Source of the DNA: Natronospirillum operosum
Lineage (GTDB): Bacteria; Pseudomonadota; Gammaproteobacteria; Pseudomonadales; Natronospirillaceae
Reading direction: 5' to 3'
Length of the DNA: 64,000 nucleotides
Assembly (NCBI RefSeq): GCF_004768465.1
Contig: NZ_SRMF01000006.1
Coordinates: 1-64,000 of the forward strand
Positions 1 to 8,759 of this stretch are shown here, one piece after another. The notes beneath the pieces were generated by a model. That model was not told the origin of the DNA. It was given only the letters and a program-made list of their open reading frames with translations, and did no database searches. Numbering within the stretch: the first letter of the stretch is position 1; each line of letters begins with the position of its first letter. Made by a program: the position numbers and the translations under genes.

Positions 1-110
1 GCTGATGTTTTTGTGACCCAGGACCTGACAACATGTCCGGTCCCGGCGTCTCAACACCCACAAGCGCCCACACGAATATCCTGATAGGTTGTTAAAGAAC
101 TGCGGAGGGC
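1..110 (-). promoter_or_regulatory. rRNA operon leader with boxA
   Basis: On the minus strand a boxA-like TTCTTTAACAA (about 89-100) is followed by a stretch ending in TTCGTGTGGGCGCTTGTG. This resembles the conserved leader in front of 16S rRNA in Pseudomonas and relatives. BoxA is the antitermination signal for rRNA transcripts. The 16S gene itself should begin left of position 1. A boxA also precedes 23S in many operons, but the rrn-type promoter just upstream (140-167) argues for the 16S leader. Confidence 0.75.
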
Positions 111-139
111 GCTGGGCCGCTCCGTTTAGCGTGGCGCGC

Positions 140-200
140 ATTCTACACTGAAGCGCCGCGCTGTCAACTGATTCCGGCAGAAAATTTCTCAGTGTTTTCA
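140..200 (-). promoter_or_regulatory. rrn P1-type promoter
   Basis: On the minus strand TTGACA (162-167) and TAGAAT (140-145) are separated by 16 bases. A GC-rich discriminator (GCGCGCC) follows, and an A/T-rich patch near 181-200 could be an UP element. A 16-base spacer with a GC discriminator is typical of stringently controlled rRNA promoters. It drives transcription leftward out of the window. Confidence 0.75.
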
Positions 201-317
201 GACACTTACAGGGCCTCTACCGCACCCCTCATTTCCGCCTTGCCAGTCGCCCTGCAGCGGTGTGTCCGTCACAGGGAGCGCGAATTATAGAGACATTCGG
301 GTGGGAGTCAATGGCGG

Positions 318-372
318 ATTCGGAAAAAGTCGAAAGTTGGGAGTTGAAAGCGAAAAGTTGAAAGTTGTGAGT
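318..372. repeat. AGTTGAAAG-like low-complexity repeat
   Basis: The words GTCGAAAGTTGGG, AGTTGAAAG and AAGTTGAAAGTTG follow one another with small variations, giving a degenerate short-period repeat. It is followed by GTCGACAG/GTCGACAGCGG repeats to about 400. No coding role is visible. Confidence 0.5.
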
Positions 373-533
373 CGACAGCAGACGGTCGACAGCGGACAGC
401 GGGGCTGCCGGGGTACCTGGCCACGCAGGCGTGAACAAGACTCACAGCCCGGGGAAGAGCCTCTGCTGTAGCGCGGGACGCAAGTGCCGATAATGAGGCG
501 CAGGCCGAATTTGTAGCGAGCGACACGAGTCGC

Positions 534-552
534 GATGGCGGCGCCAGCCGCC
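534..552. repeat. GGCGGC-GCCGCC hairpin, copy 1
   Basis: A 6-bp GC stem with a 4-base loop, preceded by GAT. A copy matching 18 of 19 bases is at 8651-8669. Both lie in intergenic DNA, so this looks like a small dispersed hairpin element. Confidence 0.45.
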
Positions 553-575
553 TTTACGTGGGGGCCTGCGTCCCC

Positions 576-773
576 ATCGGGACTTGCGTCCCTCGCCACG
601 GGGACTGGGCGGCACTGGCACCAACCCAAACATGGCGACTAGAATGTGGCAGCATCAATCGGGACTTGCGTCCCTCGCCACAGGGACTGGGCGGCACTGG
701 TACCAACCCAAACATGGCGACTAGAATGTGGCAGCATCAATCGGGACTTGTGTCCCTCGCTACAATGGCGCCG
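576..773. repeat. 82-bp tandem repeat, about 2.4 copies
   Basis: Units begin at 576, 658 and 740, an exact 82-bp period. The first two are nearly identical and the third is truncated after about 30 bases. Each unit starts with a GGGAC-TTGC-GTCCC hairpin and ends with a block containing GTGGCAGCATCA. The array lies between the rrn promoter and the msrQ 3' end, with no credible reading frame. It is not CRISPR-like: there are no short repeats with variable spacers. Confidence 0.85.
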
Positions 774-830
774 TCCTGTCGGGGCTGGCAGGGCCTCTTC
801 CTCACAGGGGATGTGCCCGGGCGTGTCGGT

Positions 831-1457
831 TCAGGAAACTCGCCTGCGAGCGCTGCGGAGCCACCAGTGGAGCCGCAGGCCCAGCAGCAGAACCAGCACC
901 AGGGTATGGATCACGGCCCCGATCTCGAAGCTCTTGACCTGCCATAGCTGATGGATCACGGCCAGAATGGCCGCCGGGTAAACCAGATAGTGTAGTTGCT
1001 GCCAGCGTTTCTTCAGCAGCCGCATGGCTGCCTGGGTCGACGTCAGTACCAGTGGCAGCAGCAACAGAGCGGCCAGAGCGCCGAGCAGAATATAGGGCCG
1101 CTCGACCACCTCGTGCCAGAACTCGGCCAGGTCACGACCCAGAATCAGGGTATAGAAGACCAGAATGTGGGTCAGCACATAGACGAAGGCCCACAGCCCG
1201 ACCGCCCGGCGGTATCTGACCCAGCGCAGTCGGAACAGCCGCTGCAGGGGTGTCAACGCCAGACTGGCCAGCAGCAGGTTGATGGCCCAGAAACCGGACT
1301 TGTCGGCCAGCACGGCACCCGGGTCGGTGCTGATAACCGTGAACTGGCCCTGAGCGGTGAGCACTGTCTGCCACCCCCAGTACAGCAGCGGCAGCGCGCA
1401 CAGCACGTGAACCAGAGGCCGCCGCAGCGGCTGTGGCAGGGAGATTTGCACCGACAT
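831..1457 (-). CDS. msrQ: MsrQ heme-binding membrane subunit of methionine sulfoxide reductase
   Basis: MsrQ (YedZ family) is a heme b inner-membrane protein that passes electrons from the quinone pool or a flavin source to periplasmic MsrP. The 208-residue length is normal. About six hydrophobic segments are visible, with histidines at H97, H156 and H169 in the places expected for heme ligands, and the family RRAVGLW stretch near residue 83. The start codon overlaps the msrP stop by one base, so the two genes are translationally coupled. The call rests on family features and the msrP neighbour. Confidence 0.93.
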   Translation of the reverse strand: MSVQISLPQPLRRPLVHVLCALPLLYWGWQTVLTAQGQFTVISTDPGAVLADKSGFWAINLLLASLALTPLQRLFRLRWVRYRRAVGLWAFVYVLTHILVFYTLILGRDLAEFWHEVVERPYILLGALAALLLLPLVLTSTQAAMRLLKKRWQQLHYLVYPAAILAVIHQLWQVKSFEIGAVIHTLVLVLLLGLRLHWWLRSARRRVS

Positions 1458-2416
1458 CAGATATAGCGGTGACGGGTCAGGTCCATGCCCTCGTAAAGAT
1501 GGGCCACTTCTTCATAGCCGTTGAACATGCGCGTCGGTATGCGATTGGCCTGCAGACCGGTCGACGGCAGGCGGCGTTCGGTTGCCTGACTCCAGCGCGG
1601 ATGGTCCACATTCGGGTTCACATTGGCGTAGAAGCCGTACTCTCTGGGCTGCATCACTGCCCAACTGTTGGCTGGCTGTTCGCTGACAAATTCGATTTTC
1701 ACGATGGCCTTTATGCTCTTGAAGCCATATTTCCACGGCACCACCAGCCGCATCGGCGCCCCGTTCTGGTTGGGCAGTGCTTCACCGTACATGCCCACCG
1801 CCATCAGTGTCAGCGGATGCATGGCCTCGTCCATCCGCAGCCCTTCGACATAGGGATAATCCATGGCCGGGAACCAGGCGCGCTGATTGGGGTATTGATC
1901 CGGGTCGTACAGCGTTTCGAAGCGCACATACTTCGCGTCACTGGTCGGTTCCATGCGTTCGATCAGGCTGGCGAGCGGAAAACCCAGCCAGGGGATAACC
2001 ATGGACCAGGCCTCTACGCAGCGCAGTCGGTAAATGCGCTCTTCCAGATCCTTGGGCTGCACAATGTCTTCCAGCGCATAGGTACCGGGGTTGCGACAGT
2101 GCCCGCCAATTTCCACCGACCAGGGGTCGGTCCGGAAGTCGCCGGATCGATTCACCGGGTCGGACTTGCCGGTTCCGAACTCGAAATAATTGTTGTAGGT
2201 CGAGGCATCCTCGAACGGGGTGATCCGTTCATCGGTTGCCATGGTGGTATCGAAACCGGCGCCGATCTTTTGCTGCATCCAGTCTGCAGGGGTGGCCAGA
2301 GCATCCCGCCCCAGAGTCAGCGCCCCCAGCATGGCAGCACCACCCGCCATGAATTCTCTGCGTCGCAGGTAGATATGTTTGGGTGTTACATCATTTTCAG
2401 TCAGTCGGTCAGCCAT
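1457..2416 (-). CDS. msrP: MsrP periplasmic protein-methionine-sulfoxide reductase, catalytic subunit
   Basis: MsrP (YedY) is a molybdopterin enzyme that repairs oxidised methionines in periplasmic proteins. The 319-residue product starts with a Tat signal: arginines 18-20, then a hydrophobic stretch rich in Gly and Ala. The oxidoreductase molybdopterin domain follows, with the conserved molybdenum-ligating cysteine in RLRCVEAW (C133). Its stop overlaps the msrQ start. The protein should fold with cofactor in the cytoplasm and be exported by Tat. Confidence 0.95.
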   Translation of the reverse strand: MADRLTENDVTPKHIYLRRREFMAGGAAMLGALTLGRDALATPADWMQQKIGAGFDTTMATDERITPFEDASTYNNYFEFGTGKSDPVNRSGDFRTDPWSVEIGGHCRNPGTYALEDIVQPKDLEERIYRLRCVEAWSMVIPWLGFPLASLIERMEPTSDAKYVRFETLYDPDQYPNQRAWFPAMDYPYVEGLRMDEAMHPLTLMAVGMYGEALPNQNGAPMRLVVPWKYGFKSIKAIVKIEFVSEQPANSWAVMQPREYGFYANVNPNVDHPRWSQATERRLPSTGLQANRIPTRMFNGYEEVAHLYEGMDLTRHRYI

Positions 2417-2476
2417 GGAACCCTCCAGCCCAGCAAAGGCCTTATCCCTAGTTGTACGACTGTTGACCCATTCAGA

Positions 2477-3280
2477 TCAATCTTTATCCGCCTCCGGTTC
2501 GCCTTGACTGCGTCTTTTCATACGGCGCCAGACTTCCATTACCGGACCCGACGCCGCGTAGGCGATGAACAACAGCAGCAGGACAATGGGCGGATCCACC
2601 GCAACCACGACAAAAGCCAGAATCACCAGCAAGACAGCCGTGAAGGGAATGCTGCCGCGCAGACCGAAATCCTTGAAGCTGTAGTAGCGTATATTGCTGA
2701 CCATCAGGCAGCCCAGACCGGGCACCAGCACGACCATCAGCCAGGCCAGGTCATTGCCCTCGAAGCCCATATCGTTGAAAGCCCAGATGGTGCCGGCCAC
2801 CATGGCCGCCGCCGCCGGGCTGGCCAGACCAATAAAGTATTTCTTGTCGACACTGCCCAGTTGCACATTGAACCGGGCCAGGCGCAGCGCCGCCGCCGCC
2901 GTGTACACGAAGGCGGCGCCCCAGCCCACCTGATCCAGACTCTCCAGTGACCATAGAAAGGCCACCAGCGCCGGCGCCAGACCGAAGGCAATCAGGTCCG
3001 ACATGGAGTCATAGTTAGCTCCGAACTCGCTCTGGGTATGCGTCAAACGAGCCACCCGGCCATCCAGGCCATCAAACACCATGGCCACAAAGATACCTAC
3101 GGCCGCATTGCTGAAGTTGCCGTTGATGGCGGCAATAATGGCGTAGAAACCCGCAAAAAGAGCCGTTGTGGTCAGCAGATTGGGGACCAGATAGACCGTG
3201 CGCCGCCGCTTGCGCGCTTCCGGCGTCATGGCCACATTGTCCGGCGTGGGGTCATTATTCTGGTTTTCGGGTTCAGCCAT
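2477..3280 (-). CDS. pssA: CDP-diacylglycerol--serine O-phosphatidyltransferase
   Basis: This integral membrane enzyme condenses CDP-diacylglycerol with serine to form phosphatidylserine, the precursor of phosphatidylethanolamine. The CDP-alcohol phosphotransferase signature is complete from D70 to D95 (D70, D73-G74, A77-R78, G87, D91, D95), followed by several membrane segments. The ATG at 3280 is preferred over an upstream extension because it fits the family N-terminus and overlaps the ilvY stop through ATGGCTGA. It is the Bacillus/Pseudomonas-type PssA, not the E. coli phospholipase D-like type. The charged C-terminal tail (MKRRSQ...) is unremarkable. Confidence 0.93.
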   Translation of the reverse strand: MAEPENQNNDPTPDNVAMTPEARKRRRTVYLVPNLLTTTALFAGFYAIIAAINGNFSNAAVGIFVAMVFDGLDGRVARLTHTQSEFGANYDSMSDLIAFGLAPALVAFLWSLESLDQVGWGAAFVYTAAAALRLARFNVQLGSVDKKYFIGLASPAAAAMVAGTIWAFNDMGFEGNDLAWLMVVLVPGLGCLMVSNIRYYSFKDFGLRGSIPFTAVLLVILAFVVVAVDPPIVLLLLFIAYAASGPVMEVWRRMKRRSQGEPEADKD

Positions 3281-4187
3281 GCTTTGCTTTCTCTTCTTCG
3301 TCGTCCACCAGGTCGGGGCAGCATTGCCAGAATGCCTGGATGATAGGGTCCTGCAGGCGGCGGCGCAGCGCACAGAGGCCGATCAGGAACGGATCCAGCG
3401 CCGGTTCTGCAGGCAGTATCTCTACCTTGTCGCGCATCGGGCTGTGGGTCAGTACCAGCTCCGGCACCACCCCGACACCCAGCCCCAGCGCCACCATGGA
3501 TACGATGGCTTCGTGACCGCCCACCTGAGCATATACGTTGGGACGCAGGTTACGCGCTGCAAACCAGCGGTACAAGCGCTGGCGGGCCAGACCATACTCC
3601 GGCACCACGAAGGGCACCTGGTCCCAGACAGGCTGATCACCCGCCAGTTGCTGCGCCACGGGCGATTGTATCACCGGGCCGATAAAGCACAGCGGCGATT
3701 CGGCAAAGGTACCGAACACCACCTTCCCCGGCAGGCTGTCGGGGCGGGGCGCAATCGCCACATCAGCCTCATCGGCCATGACCTTGTCGATGGCATGCGC
3801 TGCATCACCCGTGTCCACTACTACATCCACCCCGGGATGACGATGGCGAAACACCTGCAGCAGATCGATCAACAGGCCATAGCTGGCGGTGACCGAACAG
3901 TACAGCCTGATTTCGCCGCGCAGGGTGCGTGGAGTCTGGCCCAGACTGGTCTGCAGGCTGTCCCACTCCCGCAACATGCGCTCGGCATGCTCGCGCGCAC
4001 TGCGTCCGGCCCCGGTCAGACGCACGGTGCGGTTGTCACGCTCGAACAGCACAACACCCAGCTCATCTTCCAGCCGCGAAATCATACGACTGAGTGTAGA
4101 AGGGCTAACATGCAGGCGGTCGCTGGCCCTGCCAAAATGCAGAACCTGAGCCAAAACAAGAAAGGCGCGCAGTGTGCGGATGTCCAT
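3273..4187 (-). CDS. ilvY: IlvY, LysR-family activator of ilvC
   Basis: The 304-residue product has an N-terminal LysR winged helix-turn-helix (about residues 1-60, with VSPSTLSRMISRLE) and a substrate-binding domain. The run CSVTASYG, the segment TGDAAHAIDKV and GGHEAIVSMVALG closely match E. coli IlvY, which senses acetolactate or acetohydroxybutyrate and activates ilvC. In enterics ilvY is divergent from ilvC. Here ilvC is about 27.5 kb away at 31727 and ilvY is instead joined to pssA by an 8-base overlap. The assignment rests on recalled sequence similarity. Confidence 0.85.
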   Translation of the reverse strand: MDIRTLRAFLVLAQVLHFGRASDRLHVSPSTLSRMISRLEDELGVVLFERDNRTVRLTGAGRSAREHAERMLREWDSLQTSLGQTPRTLRGEIRLYCSVTASYGLLIDLLQVFRHRHPGVDVVVDTGDAAHAIDKVMADEADVAIAPRPDSLPGKVVFGTFAESPLCFIGPVIQSPVAQQLAGDQPVWDQVPFVVPEYGLARQRLYRWFAARNLRPNVYAQVGGHEAIVSMVALGLGVGVVPELVLTHSPMRDKVEILPAEPALDPFLIGLCALRRRLQDPIIQAFWQCCPDLVDDEEEKAKHG

Positions 4188-4419
4188 TTTGGCATGGTAC
4201 CAGATTCAGCCTTACACTGGCCGACTTCGCCAACGGAAAGCGGTTTTTACAAATGGAAATAGTCGGACACTGTCGCTGTCCAAAAAACAGGCATACACTT
4301 GTCGCAAACAGTGTCATTAATGACCTTAACTGTCGCAGGCAGACAAATAGCCGCCGTTTTCTGGCGCTACTGTTCCTGATACCCACAACAGACATGCGGG
4401 AATAGAGAGGGCTGACACC

Positions 4420-5610
4420 ATGACCGAGACCGACCGTAACCGCCCTGCAACAGCGCCAGGTCAGGAATCAGCGGCTGGCGAGACACCACGCACGTTCAGC
4501 GTCGGCTTCCTGCTGATCAACAACTTTACCCTGTTCGCCCTCGCCTCCTCCATCGAGCCTCTGCGCATGGCCAATCAGTTGTCCGGGCGAGAGCTGTACA
4601 GCTGGCAACTGTTGTCTGCGGACGGCCAGCCCGTCAGCGCCAGCGATGGCATATCCATCGGCGCCGATGCTTCGCTGTCCGAGCCCTGCACCTTCGATCT
4701 GGTGATCGTGGTCGGCGGCGTCAACATCACCCGCAGCTTCAATCAGAAAGAGCTCGCCTGGCTACGCGCCATGGGTCGGCGCAAGGTTACTCTGGGCGCA
4801 GTCTGCACCGGCAGCTATGTGCTGGCCATGGCCGGTGTGCTGGATGGCTACTCCTGCAGTGCGCACTGGGAGTGCCTGGCCGCCCTGCAGGAGCAATTTC
4901 CCAAGGTGAACTGCAGCTCCCAGCTGTACACCATTGATCGCGACCGCATTACCTGTACCGGCGGTGGCGCGCCGCTCGACATGATGCTGACGGTCGTGAC
5001 CCGGCACCACGGCACAACACTGACCAGCGGGATCTGCGACATGTTTGTCTACGACCGGGTACGCGCAGACACAGAGCAGCAGCGCGTGCCGCTGCGCCGA
5101 CTGCTGACGTCGGAGCAACCCAAGCTGGCAGAAATCACCGAATTGATGGAAAACAATATCGAGGAGCCGATAGAACTGGACGAACTGGCCCAGTTTGTCG
5201 GTATTTCCCGACGCAAGCTGGAACGGCTCTTTCTCAAGCACCTGGGTTGCACCCCCTCGCGCTATTACCTGAAACTGCGCCTGGACCGGGCCCGGCAGTT
5301 GCTGAAGCAGACTACCCGTTCCATCATCGAGATCTCCTCCATGTGCGGCTTCGTCTCACCGCCCCACTTCAGCCGCTGCTATCGCAAGTACACCGGCCGT
5401 TCACCCAAGGAAGAGCGGGCTGCAGTCTGGGCCATGCGGGAAGTCCAGGCCAGCGGCGAGGGGCTGGACATCAACTTCCTGAGCCCCAGCCGCGCCAGCA
5501 AGGCTTTGCAGGCAGCACAGGCCGAACCCAGCTACGGTGCGGTCAACTTCACGGCCATGCCACTCAGCGGTGGTCGCAAATCGAGCGGCCCCTCGTCCAC
5601 CCAGCACTGA
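4420..5610 (+). CDS. GlxA-family (DJ-1/AraC) transcriptional regulator, GbdR-like
   Basis: The 396-residue product joins a DJ-1/PfpI-like domain (about 27-200, with the elbow GAVCTGSY and C129) to a C-terminal AraC helix-turn-helix (about 235-335). This architecture is shared by GbdR, SouR and CdhR of Pseudomonas, which sense glycine betaine or dimethylglycine, sarcosine and carnitine. It opens the betaine demethylation block and reads towards the dimethylglycine dehydrogenase gene. A GbdR-like activator of that block is the best inference, but SouR-like specificity cannot be excluded. The ATG has a weak upstream AGAGAGGG. Confidence 0.85.
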   Translation: MTETDRNRPATAPGQESAAGETPRTFSVGFLLINNFTLFALASSIEPLRMANQLSGRELYSWQLLSADGQPVSASDGISIGADASLSEPCTFDLVIVVGGVNITRSFNQKELAWLRAMGRRKVTLGAVCTGSYVLAMAGVLDGYSCSAHWECLAALQEQFPKVNCSSQLYTIDRDRITCTGGGAPLDMMLTVVTRHHGTTLTSGICDMFVYDRVRADTEQQRVPLRRLLTSEQPKLAEITELMENNIEEPIELDELAQFVGISRRKLERLFLKHLGCTPSRYYLKLRLDRARQLLKQTTRSIIEISSMCGFVSPPHFSRCYRKYTGRSPKEERAAVWAMREVQASGEGLDINFLSPSRASKALQAAQAEPSYGAVNFTAMPLSGGRKSSGPSSTQH

Positions 5611-5619
5611 CAGGCAAAC

Positions 5620-5642
5620 GGCCGGGCCGCTCGGGCCCGGCC
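5620..5642 (+). terminator. Strong GC hairpin after the regulator gene
   Basis: A 9-bp stem (5620-5628 with 5634-5642) and a 5-base loop lie 10 bases after the regulator stop. There is no T tract, so it may stabilise the 3' end or act as a weak terminator. Confidence 0.4.
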
Positions 5643-5760
5643 TGCCGATAATGGACCTGCGCCTGTCGTTTCCAGTGAATTTCTCCCCGACCCTGCTGCC
5701 TATACTCGAAATCATTGCGCCTGATTACCCTGAATTACAGAACAACGCGGAGAATCCAAC

Positions 5761-8328
5761 ATGGCTGAGTTCCCCAAAAGTGCAGATGTGGTCATTGTCG
5801 GCCTCGGTGGTATTGTCGGCGCCTCGGTCGCCCATCACCTGGTAGAACGCGGATGGCGCAACATTGTGGGGCTCGACAAATCGGGTATTCCAACCGACAT
5901 TGGCTCGACCGCGCATGCCTCAGATTTCTGCTACATGACGTCTCACGACCAGCTGTCCTGCTGGGCCACGCTCTACAGTGCCGACTTCTTCGAAAAAATG
6001 GGCCACTACGAGCGCATTGGCGGCCTTGAAGTCGCCCGTGTCGACGACGACGGGCGGATGGAGGAACTGAAGCGCAAGGTCGCCTCGGGCAAGGCCTTTG
6101 GCACCAATGTCAGCCTCATCAGTGCCGCCGAGGCCAAGGCCAAGTTCCCGCTGCTGGAAGAAGACATGATCCAGGGCGCCCTGTGGGACCCGGATGCCGG
6201 CCTGGTGGTGCCGCGTTCCCAGACCGTGGCCGGCGAGCTGATCGATCAGGCCCGCGACAGCGGCGCGCTGACTGCCTTCGCCAACACCCCCGCCACCCGG
6301 CTGGATATTCAGGACGGCCGCATCTGCGGCGTGGAAACACATCGGGGCTATATCGCGGCCAAACATGTGGTGGTCTGTGCCGGCCTCTGGGGACGCCTGA
6401 TTGCCAACATGGCAGAAGAAGATCTGCCTGTCATGCCGGTGGACCACCCGCTGATGTTCTTCGGACCCTATGACGAATTTGCCGGCACCGGCAAGGACAT
6501 CGGCTACCCGCTGCTGCGCGATCAGGGCAACTCTGCCTACATGCGGGATACCGGCGACCCGAAAACCTCTGAAGGCGGTCAGATCGAGTGGGGCTACTAC
6601 GAGGAGAAGGACCCGCGCCTGGTGCACCCGCGCGATCTGCAGGAAAAGGAACAGGCCCGCCTGTCACCCTCGCAGCGGGATCTGGAGATGGAGCAGATCA
6701 TCGAACCGCTCGAACGGGCCATGGAACTGACGCCCATTCTGGGTGAGCTGGGCTATGACGAGAAACGCTCCTTCAACGGCCTGCTGCAGGTCACCTCGGA
6801 CAATGGCCCCTCGATCGGCGAGTCCGTCAAGGCGCGCGGGCTCTGGTATGCGGTCTCCGTCTGGGTCAAGGACGGGCCCGGCGTGGGCAAACTGGTGGCC
6901 GACTGGATGACTGACGGCCGTACCCATATCGACCATCATAGCATCGATGTGGCCCGCTTCTACGAGTTCCAGAAAACCGAACACTATATTGCCGAGCGGT
7001 GCTACGAATCCGCCTTCAAGATCTACAACCCGGCCGTGCACAACCGCGAGCCCTACACCCATGCCCGCAGTCTGCGGCGCAGCCCCTTCTGGCCACGGGA
7101 AGAGGCGCTGGGCGCACACTTCATGGAACTGGGCGGCTGGGAGCGTGCACACGGCTACGCCAGTAACGAGAAACTGCTGGACAAGTACGCCGACCGAGTA
7201 CCGGAGCGCCAGAACGAATGGGACAACCGCCATTTCTGGCGCGTCTCCAATGCCGAGCATCTGGCGCTGTCTGACGATGTGGGCATGATCAATCTGTCGC
7301 ATTTTGCCGTCTATGATGTGCTGGGCAATGATGCCGAAGCCCTGCTGGAATATCTCAGTGTGGCCAAGGTGGGTGGTGACACCCCCATCGGAAAAGGGGT
7401 TTATACGCACTTTCTGGACAGCGCCGGTGGTGTGCGCTCCGACCTGACCATCATCCGACTGGGCCCATGCCACTATCGGATGATCGACGGCGCCGATGCC
7501 GGCAACCGGGACCATGTCTGGATGCAGCGTATGGCCGAGGACCGGGGTCTGGACAGCGTCTGGATTCAGGACCTGACCGACCACTGGGCCTGCCTGGGCG
7601 TCTGGGGACCCAATGCCCGGACCACGCTGCAAAAGGTCGCCGATCAGCCGGACGCCTGGTCAAACGAGAACTTCCCGTTTGCGCACTGGAAAACGCTCAC
7701 GCTCAAGGGCATTCCGGTCTCTGCTTTCCGCATCTCCTATGTCGGCGAACAGGGCTGGGAGCTGCATGTGCCCTTCAGCTATGGCCTGGCCCTGTGGGAC
7801 CTGATTCACGATCTGGGTGTCACCCCGGTCGGGGTGGAAACCTATGCCAACAGCCGGCGGCTGGAAAAGAGCCTGCGCCTGCAGAATGCCGACCTGCTGA
7901 CCGAATACAACCTGTATGAAGTCGGGCTGGCCCGACCCAAGGTCAAAGCGGCAGACTTCCACGGCAAGGCCGCCTATCTGGCCCAGCGCGAACGCAGCGA
8001 GCAGCCGGCCTATCTGTGCACCATGACCATGCTGGAGAACACGGATGCACAGGGTGTGGCGCGCTATCCGGTCGGCACCTGCCCGATCATGGACCCGGCC
8101 AGTGGCGAGGTACTGGTGGACGAACTGGGGCGGCGCTCCTATACCACCAGCTTTGCCTATGGCCCCAGTGTCGGCAAGAACATCTGCCTGGGGTACATCC
8201 CGGTCAGTCATGCGCGGGAGGGACAGGAACTGCTGATCGAGTACTTCCACGAACAGTATCGGGTGCGCATCGAAGGCGTGGGCTACAAGCCGCTGTACGA
8301 TCCGGAGAACGAGAAGCCGCGGTCGTGA
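5761..8328 (+). CDS. Dimethylglycine/sarcosine dehydrogenase-like FAD oxidoreductase with GcvT domain
   Basis: The 855-residue protein begins with an FAD-binding Rossmann motif (VIVGLGGIVGA, about 11-22) and a STAHAS segment. H52 of that segment aligns with the covalently flavinylated histidine of DMGDH/SARDH enzymes. The C-terminal half (about 430-855) is a GcvT-type folate-binding region. Family members oxidatively demethylate N-methylglycines and pass the methyl group to tetrahydrofolate. Because sarcosine oxidase is encoded separately nearby, dimethylglycine is the likely substrate. GGAG sits 11 bases before the ATG. Substrate assignment is by context. Confidence 0.87.
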   Translation: MAEFPKSADVVIVGLGGIVGASVAHHLVERGWRNIVGLDKSGIPTDIGSTAHASDFCYMTSHDQLSCWATLYSADFFEKMGHYERIGGLEVARVDDDGRMEELKRKVASGKAFGTNVSLISAAEAKAKFPLLEEDMIQGALWDPDAGLVVPRSQTVAGELIDQARDSGALTAFANTPATRLDIQDGRICGVETHRGYIAAKHVVVCAGLWGRLIANMAEEDLPVMPVDHPLMFFGPYDEFAGTGKDIGYPLLRDQGNSAYMRDTGDPKTSEGGQIEWGYYEEKDPRLVHPRDLQEKEQARLSPSQRDLEMEQIIEPLERAMELTPILGELGYDEKRSFNGLLQVTSDNGPSIGESVKARGLWYAVSVWVKDGPGVGKLVADWMTDGRTHIDHHSIDVARFYEFQKTEHYIAERCYESAFKIYNPAVHNREPYTHARSLRRSPFWPREEALGAHFMELGGWERAHGYASNEKLLDKYADRVPERQNEWDNRHFWRVSNAEHLALSDDVGMINLSHFAVYDVLGNDAEALLEYLSVAKVGGDTPIGKGVYTHFLDSAGGVRSDLTIIRLGPCHYRMIDGADAGNRDHVWMQRMAEDRGLDSVWIQDLTDHWACLGVWGPNARTTLQKVADQPDAWSNENFPFAHWKTLTLKGIPVSAFRISYVGEQGWELHVPFSYGLALWDLIHDLGVTPVGVETYANSRRLEKSLRLQNADLLTEYNLYEVGLARPKVKAADFHGKAAYLAQRERSEQPAYLCTMTMLENTDAQGVARYPVGTCPIMDPASGEVLVDELGRRSYTTSFAYGPSVGKNICLGYIPVSHAREGQELLIEYFHEQYRVRIEGVGYKPLYDPENEKPRS

Positions 8329-8424
8329 TCACGCTCCCAGTGGCGGCTGACTTCTCCGGAGGTTGTGCCGCCTGATGGCGGGGTACACTGACTCCTGTGT
8401 GCCAGTCGGACCGTCGCCACGCTC

Positions 8425-8518
8425 GGGTACATGCCTGTGAGACACGCAAAAAACGTCATCCCTGACGGCTCGGTTGCGGCCGTCCCTGGCCGCAAACGGT
8501 CTCACAGTGCATGCACCC
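8425..8518 (-). repeat. Cloverleaf intergenic repeat, copy A
   Basis: An outer inverted repeat (GGGTACATGCC... with ...GTGCATGCACCC, both running into GTGAGAC/GTCTCAC) encloses an 8-bp stem (TTGCGGCC with GGCCGCAA) and a short GTCA/TGAC stem. Copies B (11476), C (27211) and D (29496) share this plan. It lies between the convergent dimethylglycine dehydrogenase and gbcA genes, inverted relative to copy B. Confidence 0.85.
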
Positions 8519-8759
8519 GGCAGGCGACTCCTGTCGTGCCTCCCCAAATCAGGGGCCCTGCGGCCCCATCGCGCACGGGACCGAAACGTCGGACCGGCTC
8601 TCCCACGGTACGATTGGTGCCTGAATGTCGTGGGAGGCCAGCACCTGGCCGATGGCGGCGTCAGCCGCCCATTGAAAGTAGCCTGCGATGGTGCGGCCGC
8701 CGGGCGGCAATTGGCAGTTGGTGTGACGCCTTCCGGGTCAAACTAGCACCAACGGCCAC
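8519..8759. other. Intergenic DNA with three hairpins
   Basis: No credible gene. Three stems are visible: TCCCACG (8601-8607) with CGTGGGA (8629-8635), the GGCGGC/GCCGCC hairpin (8651-8669, related to 534-552), and GTTGGTG (8717-8723) with CACCAAC (8747-8753), the last ending 6 bases from the gbcA stop. The region may serve as a 3' end for gbcA. Confidence 0.5.

Noticed and set aside
576-773. 82-bp repeats as a CRISPR array
   Set aside because: The units are contiguous and almost identical, with no short-repeat/variable-spacer pattern and no cas genes.
1433-2950. 505-codon open frame on the plus strand
   Set aside because: It lies antisense to msrP and pssA, has no family features and is explained by the GC bias of the opposite strand.
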